A stretch of DNA of 64,000 bases, from positions 7,049,852 to 7,113,851 of the forward strand of contig JAQFVV010006220.1 of NCBI GenBank assembly GCA_028023455.1, in the 5' to 3' direction. Position numbers and translations under genes: made by a program. Numbering within the stretch: the first letter of the stretch is position 1; every line of letters starts with the position of its first letter. This stretch comes from Epiperipatus broadwayi. Taxonomy: Eukaryota > Onychophora > Udeonychophora > Euonychophora > Peripatidae. Shown piece by piece: positions 48,784-59,369 of the stretch. The notes beneath the pieces are model-generated. The model worked only from the letters and a program-made list of their open reading frames with translations. It was not told the origin of the DNA and ran no database searches.

Positions 48784-48837
48784 CATTAAGTTTAGTATAG
48801 ACAATATATATATATATATTAACGGGACAGCCTATTT

Positions 48838-49337
48838 NNNNNNNNNNNNNNNNNNNNNNNNNNNNNNNNNNNNNNNNNNNNNNNNNNNNNNNNNNNNNNN
48901 NNNNNNNNNNNNNNNNNNNNNNNNNNNNNNNNNNNNNNNNNNNNNNNNNNNNNNNNNNNNNNNNNNNNNNNNNNNNNNNNNNNNNNNNNNNNNNNNNNNN
49001 NNNNNNNNNNNNNNNNNNNNNNNNNNNNNNNNNNNNNNNNNNNNNNNNNNNNNNNNNNNNNNNNNNNNNNNNNNNNNNNNNNNNNNNNNNNNNNNNNNNN
49101 NNNNNNNNNNNNNNNNNNNNNNNNNNNNNNNNNNNNNNNNNNNNNNNNNNNNNNNNNNNNNNNNNNNNNNNNNNNNNNNNNNNNNNNNNNNNNNNNNNNN
49201 NNNNNNNNNNNNNNNNNNNNNNNNNNNNNNNNNNNNNNNNNNNNNNNNNNNNNNNNNNNNNNNNNNNNNNNNNNNNNNNNNNNNNNNNNNNNNNNNNNNN
49301 NNNNNNNNNNNNNNNNNNNNNNNNNNNNNNNNNNNNN
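48838..49337. other. Assembly gap, exactly 500 N
   Basis: Five hundred consecutive N. A round number usually marks a gap of unknown true size. Confidence 0.98.
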
Positions 49338-49464
49338 ATGTAAATTTATTTATACCCTATACACATTAAATCTATTTATACATTGATAGACTTCAGTAGT
49401 TGTATAAATATTTTAAAACACTGAATAAAATGCTAAAGAAAATTCATTTATTGATAGTACGAAA

Positions 49465-49826
49465 ACATATTATAAAGCGCTGAAAACTTTGACATTATTC
49501 AAACGGAAATCAATCTCCGATAATGCGCGATTTCTTAAAATATTATAAATCTATGCGCACTCTCCCACCAGTAAAAACCTAAGTGAATCACTTAAGTTTA
49601 GAGCATACACTCTATATACACCAACTCTTACAGACCATGCTTAACTTAGAGTGTATTGTGTGCCTGATGTTATAATCAAATATTCAATAATAGAAATTTA
49701 TTTAATCCATCACAGGAGAAAGACAGTCTCATTTTTAACCACCTATGATTAGACAAACATGATTAAATGTAAACTTATTATTATAAAGCACTCAAAACTT
49801 TGAAATTATTCAAACGGAGATTGACT
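49465..49826. repeat. Dispersed repeat family C, copy 2, with terminal direct repeats
   Basis: It aligns with 23436-23755 (see shared blocks there). Here the unit starts with TATAAAGCGCTGAAAACTTT (49471 on) and the same sequence, TATAAAGCACTCAAAACTTT, returns 314 bp later at 49785. So the unit is either tandemly repeated or bounded by short direct repeats. The second direct repeat runs into a hairpin, AAATTATTCAAACGGAG / CTTCTGTTTGAATAATTT (49811-49850). Confidence 0.75.
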
Positions 49827-49849
49827 TCTGTTTGAATAATTTGATAGTA

Positions 49850-50435
49850 TGAAAAGAAAAGAAACTTTCACTTGATTTAAAAACAAAAAAGATGACTGAC
49901 TTTTTGAATAAATTAGTTACATGCTAAAAGAGCACATTTGGAAAAAAACTTTCAAGTTTGCAGATGGGAAAAACAAAAAGTGAAAAGTATAGTGTTTTTA
50001 GATGCTTTTATTTAATTTAAAAATTACTTGTCCATGTTAAATCTTATAACTGAAGTTTAACGTACTTTTATCAGGTCCATTTCCTTCAAATGTTGTATAT
50101 GTTAGATATCAATGACAATGCAATATGACACTAAAATATTTCAAGGTTGTCCATTTTTGGTGGTACTAGATTTCAAAATGTGATATTGATTCATTAAGTT
50201 TGCATTGATGTGCACTAGATGGCAGTAAATTCTTTAAAAATATGCTAGAATTGAATATTCACTAAAAACATTTAGTTACAATAGAAAGAAAAACAAATGG
50301 ATAAAATCTTAACTTCTCTTGATTATTTAATTAAAAATCGCATTTTTAGAAACATCTTTATAGACAAACATAAATCATGCAAATCATTTTAAATACATGT
50401 GAATTTCATTCCATGGTTTAGTATTTAAATATAAA
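49850..50435. other. Spacer, no gene seen
   Basis: AT-rich sequence with no supported frame or repeat. Confidence 0.5.
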
Positions 50436-50440
50436 ACCAT

Positions 50441-50786
50441 CAAAACATCACATAATCACCATTTCATATAAGTATGCTGTTAATAAGAGTACCAAACTCA
50501 AGTGCAAGACTTCATAATCAATGGACACACAAAGGTTTTTGCATTAAAATCCTTATCTAGTGTCTACTCATCCAACATTTCCAGACTAGTTATAAAGTTC
50601 TAAATGCAGTGTTCTCGAATCCAAGGCTCCTCACTGATGAAAGCCACAAGCTAGAAACTAGTCCGGGGATATTGGATGAGTATGCACTAGGTAGAGATTT
50701 TATGCAAAAATCTTCCTGCATCCATTGATTATGAAGACTTGTACTTGATGGAACTACTGCATGGAGAGTTTGGTACTCTTATTATT
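50441..50786. mobile_element. Foldback element copy 3
   Basis: It starts with the family leader AAAACATCACATAATCACC (50441-50459). The palindrome proper runs from AATAAGAGTACCAAACTC (50482) to its complement GAGTTTGGTACTCTTATT (50786). Inside is a second nested hairpin: CTACTCATCCAACATTTCCAG near 50562 against GGGGATATTGGATGAG near 50666-50681. Core copies are ATAATCAATGGA (50516) and GCATCCATTGATTA (50720). No protein. Confidence 0.85.
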
Positions 50787-50789
50787 TAA

Positions 50790-51480
50790 ATATGAATAGT
50801 TACAAAGTTTATTACATTATATCCCATAATTGAAAAGTAAAAAATAATACATATAAAAATATTGTACAAAAAACTTTTAATTAATGACGAGTAATGCATT
50901 AAAAATAATTTATTTTTTTTGGAATACTATTTGGTTTGGAATAAAAATGGGGATGTCTGTAAATTAATTAATTCAATCATTATTTTTAAAACTAGTGATT
51001 GAATTAATTTAAACTTTCTTTTGTTTCATTAACTTCTTTCATTGTTAAAAGTTTTCCTTTGTTTAAAAACCTTGATTAATTTTAAAAAATAATTAGATTT
51101 TACTTTACTGCTTATAGATATTATTTTGTTAATGATAGATGAAATTTTCTAAAGTAGTTGATCTGTTAATAATTATTAAAATAATTTGGTATATATTAAT
51201 AATTAAAATGTTTTTACATGAATCTTTTTCAAAATAAATTAATATGTGAACGATTTTTTTATATTACAAATGCATACATAAAAGTATAATATCCAGTTCA
51301 TTATTAAAATGGTTTAATCTATAAAATTTAAAGCCGATAATGAAATAATTGAATGTTTTTGTATTGCATGTCTGTGCATATATAGTTTTAATTGAATACA
51401 ACTTATCATTTGTATATATATAAATTTGTAAACCACAATTTAAACATGCATTTTTTTTTATCAAATTAATATGAAAATAT
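50790..51480. other. AT-rich spacer, no gene seen
   Basis: Very AT-rich; the only hint of structure is an imperfect ATTGAATTAATT/AATTAATTCAAT inverted pair near 50965-51010. Confidence 0.5.
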
Positions 51481-51484
51481 GGTA

Positions 51485-51665
51485 CTATTGGGTGTGCCAT
51501 ATTGTGCCAGTAGACGATCCATCAGCGCCCATCAAGAAGCATGCAATCAATAAATTTCTTCGCCAGACTGTGCCGGTAGATGGTGCTTCAGCGCCCATCA
51601 AGAAACACCTAATCGCTTGATGGATGCTGAAGCAGTCTAGCAGCACAATATGGCACACCCAACAG
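51485..51665. mobile_element. 181-bp MITE with 23-bp inverted ends and TA flanks
   Basis: The left end CTATTGGGTGTGCCATATTG and the complement of the right end CTGTTGGGTGTGCCATATTG match over about 23 bp with one difference. TA dinucleotides flank both sides (51483-51484 and 51666-51667), as expected for Tc1/mariner-type target duplication. The inside contains an internal direct repeat (GTGCC-GTAGA...CAGCGCCCATCAAGAA, twice) and a hairpin TGCTTCAGCGCCCATCAAG/CTTGATGGATGCTGAAGCA. G+C is well above its surroundings, so it is probably a younger insertion. It encodes nothing; it would need a transposase supplied by another element. Confidence 0.8.
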
Positions 51666-51669
51666 TATC

Positions 51670-52090
51670 GAAGACATTATTTATGTGTAAGTCGGAATCA
51701 AAAATAATCTGTTGTATTATTGGAAAACATATATAAGAACTCTTAATTAATAAATTAATTATTTTAAATTATTCCAATGAATTTATTAAATACTAGATTA
51801 AATATTTGTATCTTTACTCTTGTTTATATATGTTCAGCAATCACTATTAATATCCAAATGTAGATCTGGCCATAATAGAATTTGGATGTGTGGCCATTTA
51901 TATAACTCTAGAATTATTTAGATGGCATGAAGGAAAAGATCACCTTTAAAATCCACATATTTTATTTATTATGATGACAATTACTAGTTTATTTATGGCC
52001 AGTAATAGCCATAGTAGTAATGACCCTGAAGTATTGGACAATGAACAGCATTTAATGATTTCCAGCAGTTTAAAACATAAATATGTGCAA
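51670..52090. other. Spacer, no gene seen
   Basis: AT-rich sequence; no frame or repeat recognised. Confidence 0.5.
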
Positions 52091-53178
52091 TAGCAAACTC
52101 TCCATACAGTAGCGCCACTCAGTGCAAACCATAGTAATCAGTGGATGCAAGAAAGTTTGTGAATAAAATCCCCATCTACTGCTTACTCATCGAATATTTC
52201 CAGACAAGTTTCTAGCTTGTGGCTTTCTAAGGATCTAATGCAATCCTCCAGAAGCCACCTTTTATCTATTTAGTTAACTAAAAAACTAGGAGTTCAAAAT
52301 GAAAACACATTCATGTTTTCAATCCAAGTTCATTTGCCTGTATAGGCATATAAATCTAAATCCAGTTCAGCATCTATACATTTTAGTGTCCTTGGTTTAT
52401 CAAAAATCAGACACCATCATCCTATAGCCAGAAATAGTTTAAAACCTCCAAAACATTACGATCCATTTCCTACGCTTACACAAGCTGTTATAAGCAGTAG
52501 CAAACTCTCCATTACCGTAGTGCCACCTAGTGCAAGCCTTAGTAATCAATGGATGCAGGAAGGTTTGTGTATAAAATCCTATGTGCCTACTCATTCAATA
52601 TCACCAAACCAGTTTCCAGCTTGTGGCTTTCATCAGTGCAAACTTCTTGCATCAATTGATTACTAAGGCATGAACTGATAGCAGTATTGCATGAAGAGTT
52701 TGCTACCACTAATAAAACCTTGTGCAAACATAGGAAAAAGATGATCACATGTTTTGGTTGTTGAAAACTATTCCTGTCCATGGGATGATGGAGACTGTGG
52801 ATTTTGATAAACCAAGAACACTTATAACGTATAGGTGCTGAACTGGGTTCAGATCAATGACTATACAGGCAAATGTGCTTGGATTTAAAACATTTTCACT
52901 TAGAGTCCTAACTTTATAATTAACTAAATAGATAAAGGGTGGCTGCTGGAGGGTTGCATTAGATCCTTAGATCTAGGTTCTGTGCTCTCAGATTCAAAGC
53001 TCCTCATTGATAAATGCCACAAACTAGAAACTAGTCTAGATGGTATTTTATACACAAACTTTCCTGCATCCATTGATTACTAATGCTTGCACTGGGTGGC
53101 ACTACTGCACAGTTTGTTATTGCTAATAACAGCTTGTGTAAACTTAAGAAATGGTGATCATGTGATGTTTTAGTGATA
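52091..53178. mobile_element. Recursively nested foldback element, about 1.09 kb
   Basis: The outer arms, 52091-52495 and 52710-53125, are reverse complements: for example CATTTGCCTGTATAG (52331) pairs with CTATACAGGCAAATG (52861), and CTTGGTTTATCAAAA (52391) with TTTTGATAAACCAAG (52802). Between them lies a complete smaller palindrome, 52496-52709, whose ends (GTAGCAAACTC / GAGTTTGCTAC) and core (AATCAATGGATGCAGG) are the same sequence as the outer ends (52092 and 53100). The core thus occurs four times, alternating in direction. At 53125-53178 the family leader follows in reverse (GATCATGTGATGTTTTA). No protein is encoded. Confidence 0.85.
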
Positions 53179-53589
53179 TTAAATATAGTGATTAATTTAG
53201 TGTTATAATATAGTATTTATGTTATTAGCATGCAATAAAAGCATGAAGTTTGTTTTTATGTCTCGTTAGTAGGTTAAAGATAAATCTGACTTTATATTAA
53301 ATCCATTCACACATAAGTATTGCTGATTATATTTGTCATTATTATTTGTCCTCTTCTTTTTTTGATTCGCTATTCTTGCTGATGACGAATATCGAATATG
53401 CACTCCTGATTACTTTATTTGATATTATTGAACAGTTCATTGTTACAAATGGCAGGGCAAAATTTGACCAAATATACATGTCAATAGTAACATTTTTGTA
53501 AGCATTATCAGTAAAATATTGAATTATAATAAAAATTTTCCAAATTAGAACTATTTCAGCTGACATAAGCTGGCAATCAATGACTATAT

Positions 53590-53830
53590 CATAGTTGAAT
53601 TATTTCTAGATAAATGCACTAAAATTTGTTATAATCTGTTAATTATTATTTGTAACACTGTATGGGAGTCTTATTTATTTTTGAATATATTTAGAAAAAT
53701 TGAGGCCTAATTTATACACACGTAAAGTATTTATATCTGACATCGCAACACATATATAATCTAAAGTTCTAAACTAAAATTTGGTTTAAAAATGAATCAG
53801 ACAGAAAATACTAATATTAGACGATTTCAG
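53590..53830. repeat. Diverged repeat D, copy 1 (partners at 56540-56990)
   Basis: TTTCTAGATAAATGCACTAA...AGTATTTATATCTGACAT...ACTAAAATTTGGTTTAAAAATGAATC recurs, much diverged, in two head-to-tail copies near 56.5-57.0 kb. Confidence 0.5.
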
Positions 53831-53883
53831 TATGAATTGTCAATTTTTAATTGGCTGTTTGACTGGTTATATTCATAACTGAA

Positions 53884-54192
53884 ATCATCATCATGTCTTC
53901 AACCATTATCAATCCACTGCAGGGGGAAGGTTTCTCCAGGTTCAATCCATTGTCTCAAATCTCTATCCTCTCTTCTCCACATCATCCCTGCACACTTTCT
54001 TACTTCATCCATCCATCTCATATGTGGTCTCTTTCTTGATCTTTTACAATCTCTTGGAATCCAATTTAAGGTTTCAATTGTACATCATCATCTCTTCTAG
54101 AAATATGTCCATTCCAACTCCACTTCAGACTCTTAATTCTTTCAATGTCAGCAACAACTGTTTGTTCTTTGACCCATATATTTCACTTTCAA
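53884..54192 (-). pseudogene. 5'-truncated RTE-like LINE fragment, about 310 bp
   Basis: Reverse complement of the last 310 bp or so of the family, from the tail (ATCATCATCATG) back to the equivalent of the segment just before GTGTTACTGACCTTATTG. It keeps the WSWNGHI-like and W-DE-RKC-like blocks of the C-terminus. It is far too short to be active but close in sequence to the best copy. Confidence 0.9.
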
Positions 54193-55340
54193 CCACTTAT
54201 TAGACTGCATATTAGGGAGGGAGAGTTGGCTATAACGATTTTACTAATACGCTAGGCACAAGTAAAATATAATAATAAAGTGGCTCTGCGGATGGAAGAA
54301 TAGTTTTAGGGTTTTTGTGACAAACAACGGTTTACCCAATAACCGATCGTCATGCTGCAAAAGGGAACCTTTATTTGGTTCATAAGAAGCGGGGGACTTA
54401 CGTGCTAATCTGGCCTGTAGCTCAGACTTCGCTACTGCACTACCCTATAAGAGAAGATGTGCTGGCAACGCCGTGGCTCCATCTTATATATGTATAAAAA
54501 AAACAGCACAACGAGGAAATCTAAATAAGTTTCACATCCGCCAAGCCGAAGGATATTATAAATTAAATATCATATATTAAATGAACACCAGTTCATCAGC
54601 TTGATCAAAAGAGCCAACTCTTCTGTAGCATGAGAAATATGTATATGCTACTGACGGGAATATATACAAACTTTACTTTATCCCGTTCAATCTCTTTAGT
54701 TATCTATAACTACTAAACTTTTAAAAAGGAGAAAAAGTATATTTAATAAGGGACTTACGAATACTTTACTAAAAAATATACTTATGATTGCACTCCAGGC
54801 TAGTTTAATTTTTAGTAATATAATAATTAAAGGTTGAAAAGCCACATTTTATATTTATATTAATTAATTTACTAAATGACAAAATATGAATTTGGGTTTC
54901 GAAACAGCGCACGAAATGACGCTATATAAATAATAATACGAAGATGTTAAATTTATATGTTTAAAAACATATTCTATAATTAAATGCACGCCGTTTCGAA
55001 ACATAGGCATAATTAATAATTATTAAAAATAAGCAAAAGAAAAGCAAAATATAACTGCAGTGATTAAATTATATAGCAAAACATTAATTAACACAGAAAT
55101 TTAGCAAAGTATTTCATTTATAGAAAGAGTTTACAATATTGAATTAATAAAGAAATTTACAAAAGTATTTCATTTTATAGAATTTAAAGATTATTTGAAA
55201 AAAATTTAGAAAGAAGTTTCGATAATATGGTTAGCTAACCTGTTTTTGAAGAAATCATGATTGTTTTTGAAATTCACAGAGCTCTGCTATTTTAAATAAT
55301 AGTATAACAGTTCTATAGCTGGACTGGATAGATTCGAGCT

Positions 55341-55452
55341 GGAACGAAGGTGAGTTCTTTGGCGGCTTATGGCATGTTCCTATTCAGTTGCGAGACGATT
55401 TAAAAATGGTGTTGGAACGAAGGAAAGTTCTTTTAGCGGCTTATGACATCTT
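55341..55452. repeat. Tandem duplication, 73-bp spacing
   Basis: GGAACGAAGG(T/A)(G/A)AGTTCTTT followed by (G/A)GCGGCTTATG(G/A)CAT occurs at 55341 and again at 55414. The second copy has one extra T and a few substitutions. Confidence 0.85.
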
Positions 55453-55630
55453 TTATTTGGTGTGGTTGTTGCTTCGGCATTTTGATGGATTGAACTAGGC
55501 GTTCCATCACGGGAAAGCAGCAAAATTTTGCCTGACTTTAGCCAGACATGTTAAGGTTGAACAAATATAAAGCTTCTCCTGTTGACTCTCTTCAAAAGTA
55601 AGATGGATTCTCCTTCCCGCTTAAAATAAG

Positions 55631-55641
55631 GCCTATTTATA
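55631..55641 (-). promoter_or_regulatory. Antisense TATA box candidate
   Basis: The minus strand reads TATAAATAGGC, an excellent match to the animal TATA consensus, within the CpG-richer block. The sequence downstream on the minus strand is comparatively GC-rich, as is common for a transcript leader. Confidence 0.4.
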
Positions 55642-55859
55642 TCCTTCTACTAAACTTTAACACCTTTCTGGAATTTCGTAAGCCTCGGGACCAATTGACT
55701 TTTAATTAAAGCAAAATAATATAATTCAATTTCTACAACAACTGATAAAATCTCCGAGGTGTTATATTTAATTTCCTTAAAAAAATGTATCAAAATATAT
55801 AAACTATATAATTTGATTCATTTTCATTAATTAAATTCCTTTTCAGGTGTTATTACTTA

Positions 55860-57460
55860 GCAGATGGAACGGTATTCTGATTTAATGAAAAAGTCTTTTG
55901 TTGCAAACAAAAATCAATCAGAAAACAGATTTTACTTTTTACCCGGGGTGCAGTCACTAATTGATCTCTTGTTTACACAAAATTCTCATTTTTAATTACA
56001 AATGGATGATTTTTATTTTACTGAAATAAATAACTTTTAACATATTTGTTCTTACATATTATTTGTTTATTAAAAAAAAAAGCAAATTTAAAGAAAATAC
56101 TTTAGTTTCAATTATATATGTAAAACATTAAATCAGAAAACCGTTAAATATAATTTAAAGAAAATGTTTTACAGTATCTTTATTTAAACTTAAATATATA
56201 TATATCATTCCAATGTTTAACTTATCCATCCACATACGAATATAATAGCGAATATAATTAAGAATTGACTGAAAATTAATAAAACATTTTATAATAAATT
56301 ATGAGCATTTCTCCGCTATAATTGTATCAAACCTGTCTAATTATAGCGTGTTTTCATATGTAAATGGATGATGCCATTCAAGCGGCCATTGTAGCAAAGT
56401 TTTCCCGCTCGACTTATATATTACATTTTTACATTAAAAATAGGTTCGAAATTAGTTCAGACGAGTAGGTCATTAGGTTGATGGTGAAACAGAAAGGGAT
56501 TGGAGGTTTCCGTTTCAATACTTTGTATTATTAATAATAATAGCTAAAATATTTCTAGATAAATTCATATTATAATTTCAATATTTATCTTTGAAGTCTA
56601 CGAAAAACTTCCCATTATTATAAGGAAGAGGCTTGCTTACATGTGAAAATATTTAGGAATTCTTCAGTTTTCATCTATATAAAATATTTATGTCTGACAT
56701 AAATTATATAATATGAAATATTAAACTAAAAGCGGGTCCATTTTTGGTTTAAAAGTGAATCCAAACATTGCTCGGTTATAATGCAGCTGAAATATATCTA
56801 GATAAATATGCACTAATTTTTATTATAATTTCAATATTTACATCATTATGTATGGAAAAGTCGGGTTTACTTATGAAAATATCAGGAAAATTGAAATTTC
56901 TATCAGTTTTCATACAAATGACTTGACTTGCAATATTTTTGCAATCTACAGTATTAAAGTAAAAGAATAACTATTTTTTGTTTATAGGCAAGTTCAACAG
57001 GTAGTTTATATTGCATTTTTTAATTGGTTAACTTTTTACATAATAGCCGACATAAATAAATATAATTTCCCGACTACAATTTCAATAATTATACTTATAA
57101 ATTCATGAAATTCTGCTAATAATTGTGTAATTGTATGTATAACAGCATAGAAATGTGAGTACGATACTATGTGATATTACTTAGAATAATTTGATAGTCT
57201 TGGCTTGCTGTCATTTCCTGTTTATATGGATCTCAAAATTTCAATTAGGATATAGTTAGCAGTAAATTATTAGGAAATGCTTCAGATATGGAATCTTTGA
57301 TTTATAATACCTTTTTTTATTTATATATAACCTGAAACTTAATGTACATTTGGAGGTGGAATACACAACTTGTAAACAGTGATGGTGTTAAGCCAAGTTG
57401 AAATCATACTGGAAAAGTATTTCATATTTTTAAATTGGAAAAGTATACCAGTCCTACATA
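55860..57460. other. AT-rich sequence with a CpG patch and repeat D
   Basis: No supported frame. At 56300-56510 there is a small GC-richer patch (AAGCGGCCATTG, CCCGCTCGAC). Repeat D copies 2 and 3 lie at 56540-56990. Confidence 0.45.
56540..56990. repeat. Diverged repeat D, copies 2 and 3, head to tail
   Basis: TTTCTAGATAAAT-CA-...TATAATTTCAATATTTA recurs at 56549 and 56798, spaced about 249 bp. The copies share GCTTGCTTAC/GGTTTACTTA-TGAAAATAT and CAGTTTTCAT. The third copy of the window is at 53590. An old tandem family is likely; divergence is high and boundaries are vague. Confidence 0.5.
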
Positions 57461-57465
57461 ATCAT

Positions 57466-57593
57466 TTACAAGGCGTTAAGCTCTCTGTCATCAAAGATAA
57501 CATCTGATAGCTCGATGGTGATGTTAAACATAATATCAACGTATTTAAATGATCTGTTTAAAAGGCTCTTCAGATCAGTGTAAAACACAAACA
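57466..57593 (-). CDS. Weak candidate exon on the minus strand, unrecognised protein
   Basis: On the minus strand, after an ATTCCAG acceptor-like site, 41 codons stay open. They start VFVFYTDLKSLL and end FDDRELNAL, then reach TAA or, overlapping it, a GTAAAT donor-like site. The codons are GC-richer than the background (CTG AAG AGC, ATC ACC ATC GAG), which suggests real coding. The acceptor has a poor pyrimidine tract and no partner exon was found. The family is not recognised. Confidence 0.25.
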
Positions 57594-57594
57594 C

Positions 57595-58560
57595 TGGAAT
57601 CCGAGTTTGTTACAATAAGTAATCTTAAAAATAAATGGAAAATGTCATCCTACAAATAGCATAAAAAATAAATAAATAATAAAATGCATTTTGTTGTGGG
57701 ATTGACATAGGGTGAATTGTGATAATCTATAAACAGGCTAACTTCTAAAATAAAATGAATAATCTGAAATTTAAATTTTCATTCATACTTTATAATAGTG
57801 CAGTAACTAAATGCAGAATTAAAACAATGAGCACCAATAAATAGAAGATATATATATTCAAATACTAGTCTAATTCTATGGCTGATCATGAAAACATCAA
57901 TGATTTTGATAAAAAAAAAAAGGCTATTATCAAGAAAAACTATCTTTTCTTTGGCAGATATAAAGATACGAAAGTGTAATATGAAGCTAAATTTGTATTA
58001 TATAATTTCCTAGATTGTATATTTTGTTGTAAGAATTCCTATAATTAATTATATTTAATAATAAATATAATTTTCTTTGATGTATATATGATGCGATGCC
58101 AAATTTGAAATAAAGATAATAATAATAATAATAAACATATTAAAATAATATAAGCATTATTATAATATATATAAATAAATAATAAAGGAAACTTATTTAT
58201 AAGAGAGTTGAGAGTAGATATTGAAGTCTATAGTTCATCATCCCAATGAAGATCTCTTACGAAGCATATCACCAATCCATTTGTACAATGATGATTCCAT
58301 TTATCCTTAAACAATAAACTGTTAATAACATCCAATGACCGGATTAATGTGAAATAAAATAAATATTCTTCGAATGTAGATGTTCTTAATCTTCATTTCT
58401 CTATTATCACTAGACGTTCTATATATTCAATATTTCAAAATATTTTAAAATAGCATGCAAGGTTGGTTTCGAAACCTTTACGATATAAGTTGTTTTACTC
58501 AAAACACATTGTTTTATCCTATATATATAATTATCTTAAATTTATATATATCCGAAGAAT
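57595..58560. other. AT-rich sequence, no gene seen
   Basis: Contains a short AAT run (58117-58132). No frame, repeat or element end that I can support. Confidence 0.5.
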
Positions 58561-59113
58561 CATGGAAGTATTAAAACAACGTAGTTTCCAAAAACTTAAA
58601 CAGACGTTCTTTTCTTTTATATTGCTTTTCCTTTAAGATTGAGTAGAAAATTAAATATATTTTCCTTGCAGACTTTTAATCCACAAATTATTTTAATTTG
58701 GAAAAGTTAATATTTAAGTTCCAATCGTTAAATAGTAGTATTGATAAAAGAAAAATGCTGTTTTTAAAGAGAAAAGATTTTCTTTTTCTTTCGTTTTTTT
58801 TTTTTATCAAGAGAACGAACGAATCTGCTCGTGTGTTATATAAAAGTTCATGCTTAACTCAACTATCAATTGTTCCACTGACATTAAGATTTAATAATAA
58901 AATTAAAAAAATATATAAGTATTTATTCTTAACTTCAAATCTGGCATTTTACTCAAAAGCTTAAGGTATGTATTATTTAAAACTTAAATGTATATATAAA
59001 TAGTACATATATGTTACATAATAAAATAGTCAAATAAAAATTTATATTTATAAATAATTTCACAAGAGATAAAACACGTTAGACCAATAATAATAACTGT
59101 TAGTTACTATTAT
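58560..59113 (-). repeat. Probable 3' LTR of the Ty3/Gypsy element, left end undefined
   Basis: The right border is set by the polypurine tract; on the minus strand the LTR would begin near TATAATAGTAACTAAC. Downstream there is a TATATAAC box (58835-58842). The left border cannot be fixed because the 5' LTR is outside the window; 58560 is only a guess. Confidence 0.35.
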
Positions 59114-59130
59114 ATTTCCCCTTCCCTTCG
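59114..59130 (-). other. Polypurine tract (plus-strand primer) of the Ty3/Gypsy element
   Basis: The minus strand reads CGAAGGGAAGGGGAAAT, a nearly unbroken purine run in AT-rich surroundings about 530 bp after the pol stop. In LTR elements such a run primes plus-strand synthesis immediately before the 3' LTR. Confidence 0.6.
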
Positions 59131-59346
59131 GAAATTTAAAATTTTAATTTAAGTTAAAATTTTAAACACAACTATTTTAGTATATTCTTATAGTTTAATT
59201 GCATTTATAGTTGGATTTTATGAAGGGTTGAATTTTTTTTTTTTTTAACTGTTATATCTTCCTAATACTTGGGCTATTTTATTCTTGTGATAATGATCAA
59301 AAATAAAAAAAATTAAGGACTTTGATGGGTTAATATTTTTTTTTAT

Positions 59347-59369
59347 AAAAAAAAAAAAAAAAAAAAAAA
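59347..59369. repeat. A23 homopolymer in the untranslated part of the element
   Basis: T9-type and A23 runs lie side by side between pol and the polypurine tract. Confidence 0.85.

Larger units (their letters stand above)
54200..55860. promoter_or_regulatory. Second GC/CpG-richer block: LTR-like or promoter-like
   Basis: Contrasting composition, with many CpGs (CCGATCGTC, CAACGCCGTGG, GGGGGACTTACG, CATCACGGG). On the minus strand TATAAATAGGC (55631-55641) is a strong TATA box and AATAAA occurs downstream at 54369-54374. It contains a 73-bp tandem duplication (55341-55452). No long frame. A long LTR on the minus strand (possible TGTTGT start near 55733) would explain TATA, AATAAA and the lack of coding; its other end was not found. 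A host promoter is the alternative. Confidence 0.35.

Noticed and set aside
54390-54480. TGTAGCTCAG and CTACTGCACTACC considered as a tRNA gene
   Set aside because: No complete cloverleaf can be drawn; acceptor and T-arm pairing fail on both strands.
57350-57465. Continuation of the minus-strand exon candidate downstream
   Set aside because: Frames close quickly and composition returns to background after the donor-like site.
58698-58964. An 88-codon plus-strand frame near the Ty3/Gypsy 3' LTR
   Set aside because: Lys/Phe-rich, contains a homopolymer run and lies opposite the likely LTR; no motif.
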